Shown: in pieces, positions 63,056 through 64,000 of the stretch | How the letters are laid out: each line of letters starts with the position of its first letter | Position numbering within the stretch: position 1 is the stretch's first letter | From: Dirofilaria immitis | Lineage: Eukaryota > Nematoda > Chromadorea > Rhabditida > Onchocercidae | Length of the DNA: 64,000 nt | Assembly (NCBI GenBank): GCA_024305405.1 | Contig: JAKNDB010000075.1 | Coordinates: 372,001-436,000 of the forward strand | Direction: 5' to 3' | Position numbers and translations under genes: made by a program | The notes under the pieces: generated by a model | The model's database searches: none | The model's input: the letters and a program-made list of their open reading frames with translations, nothing else | Told to the model about the DNA's origin: nothing

Positions 63056-64000
63056 TGTAAGTAAGTTAATGGGCGAGTATTCATAATACTCTCTATTTCG
63101 ATCACTAGGGTAACTAAATCCTTTCCTTTAATAATTTTCTACCAACGGCTTTTCTAAAGGCACCTTTCGTTATACCGACTATTCTTTCATAAATTCCTCC
63201 ACTCCACGGTGCCTTCGGCGTTATATACTTCCATATTATTCCTTTGCTTGTAAGAAAATTACTTAATTGTGATTCTTGTTTCTTGATCGCTCAATAGACT
63301 AGGTGGAATTGGCTAGCATTGTCTGATAGAATTATTTCAGGACAGCCTCATCGTGCTACGAATTTTCTTAACGCAGTAAGAAAACTTTCTGCAGATAAAT
63401 CATCTGCTAATTCTAAATGCACTGCACGGGTTGTGAAACATGTAAATAGTGCTACCCACCTTTTCGCCATTCCAACTTCAGTTTTAGCAGTGACAGAGCC
63501 TAAATAATCCAATCCGATTCGAGCAAATATTCTGGGTCGTACTGTTCGGGATTCATGGTAGTCAGGCATGGGTGGCAGTTTAAACGATTTGGCTTTCCAT
63601 CGTTTACATCCGTAACATTTATTCAACACTCTCTTGACTTCGACTCTTCCTTTAGGTATCCAATATAATCTTTTTAATTCAAAAATTGTATGAGGAATGC
63701 CGTCATGATGAATTTTTTCATGGTATGTTTGAATAATAATTTCTGTTATTCGATTATATCTCGGGAGGTATGTTAAATATGAGATACAACTACCACTACT
63801 TGGAAATTGCAACTGACCTTTAAACTTCCATAATCCCATTACGAAATCCAAGTTGCGCTTCTTTATTTCCTCTACTGATAGTCCTTCCGATTGAGCTTGT
63901 CTGAGTAACAATTCAACGGCAAATTCATATTCATATGGAGTGATTTGAATTCCCTGTGTTATATTGCTTAATAACCAGGAAATTTATCTTTGGATATTAG
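63056..64000 (-). mobile_element. BEL/Pao LTR retrotransposon fragment (integrase region), decayed
   Basis: The minus strand from 63911 to 63348 is one 187-codon frame with the zinc-binding HHCC-type head of a BEL/Pao integrase (histidines in HEKIHHDG, cysteines in CYGCKRWK) and the first catalytic Asp in GLDYLG. The homology continues past in-frame TGA codons (one at 63345-63347, another about 17 codons later) to the second Asp and the Glu (ERIVG). A frameshift near 63116-63120 follows, and recognisable protein ends at about 63056. All three DDE residues can be seen but the frame is broken at least three times, so it is not functional as written. Upstream (toward 64000) the frame stays open to a TAA near 63980. 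No LTR, reverse transcriptase or gag lies inside the window. Orientation is opposite to the prolyl hydroxylase fragment. Confidence 0.85.

Overview
The window looks like nuclear DNA of a nematode, probably a filaria-like one. It is very AT-rich. The genes are split into many short exons, with acceptors of the type TTTTCAG or TTTTTAG. Several start codons (smu-1, the GRASP gene, cdc-40, the mL52-like gene, the collagen copies) lie within 25 bases of an acceptor that has no upstream exon, as expected for spliced-leader trans-splicing. The protein set is animal: SMU-1, GRASP55/65, CDC40/PRP17, a classical tyrosine phosphatase, prolyl 4-hydroxylase, a short collagen and a BEL/Pao retroelement. No species is named because nothing here proves one.

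Layout. 1-622: 3' end of a WD40 gene (+). 3513-4489: damaged-looking coding stretches (+). 5182-10596: 3' half of a Trio/Kalirin/obscurin-type gene (+) with SH3, Ig, Fn3 and a kinase whose DFG motif reads NFG. It is followed by three paralogous terminal-type exons (10970-11489) and one more orphan exon (12149-12297). 12844-16936: smu-1 (-). 19412-24771: GRASP55/65 (-). 25611-29447: cdc-40/prp-17 (+), divergent from GRASP. 30366-31268: mL52-like mitochondrial ribosomal protein (+). 32362-36084: protein tyrosine phosphatase (-). 38407-38855: 40-bp tandem array. 39447-45059: unrecognised gene with a putative zinc ribbon (+). About 47169-54632: unrecognised, secreted, cysteine-rich multi-exon gene (-). 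54811-62989: a repeat-rich region with an inverted repeat, a recent segmental duplication carrying a short collagen gene, and a prolyl 4-hydroxylase fragment between the two copies. 63056-64000: decayed BEL/Pao fragment (-).

Functional themes. smu-1 and cdc-40 are both spliceosome-associated WD40 proteins and sit either side of the Golgi-stacking gene. The collagen copies and the prolyl 4-hydroxylase fragment are functionally related, but their interleaving looks like a rearrangement rather than an operon.

Technical point. Nearly every conserved gene is broken by one or more single-base deletions, almost always in short A/T or G runs. Adding one base restores both the family alignment and the exon phase. 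I read this as homopolymer under-calling in the assembly, not mass pseudogenisation. It also means that lone frameshifts or stops here should not be over-interpreted. Exon boundaries were worked out by hand.
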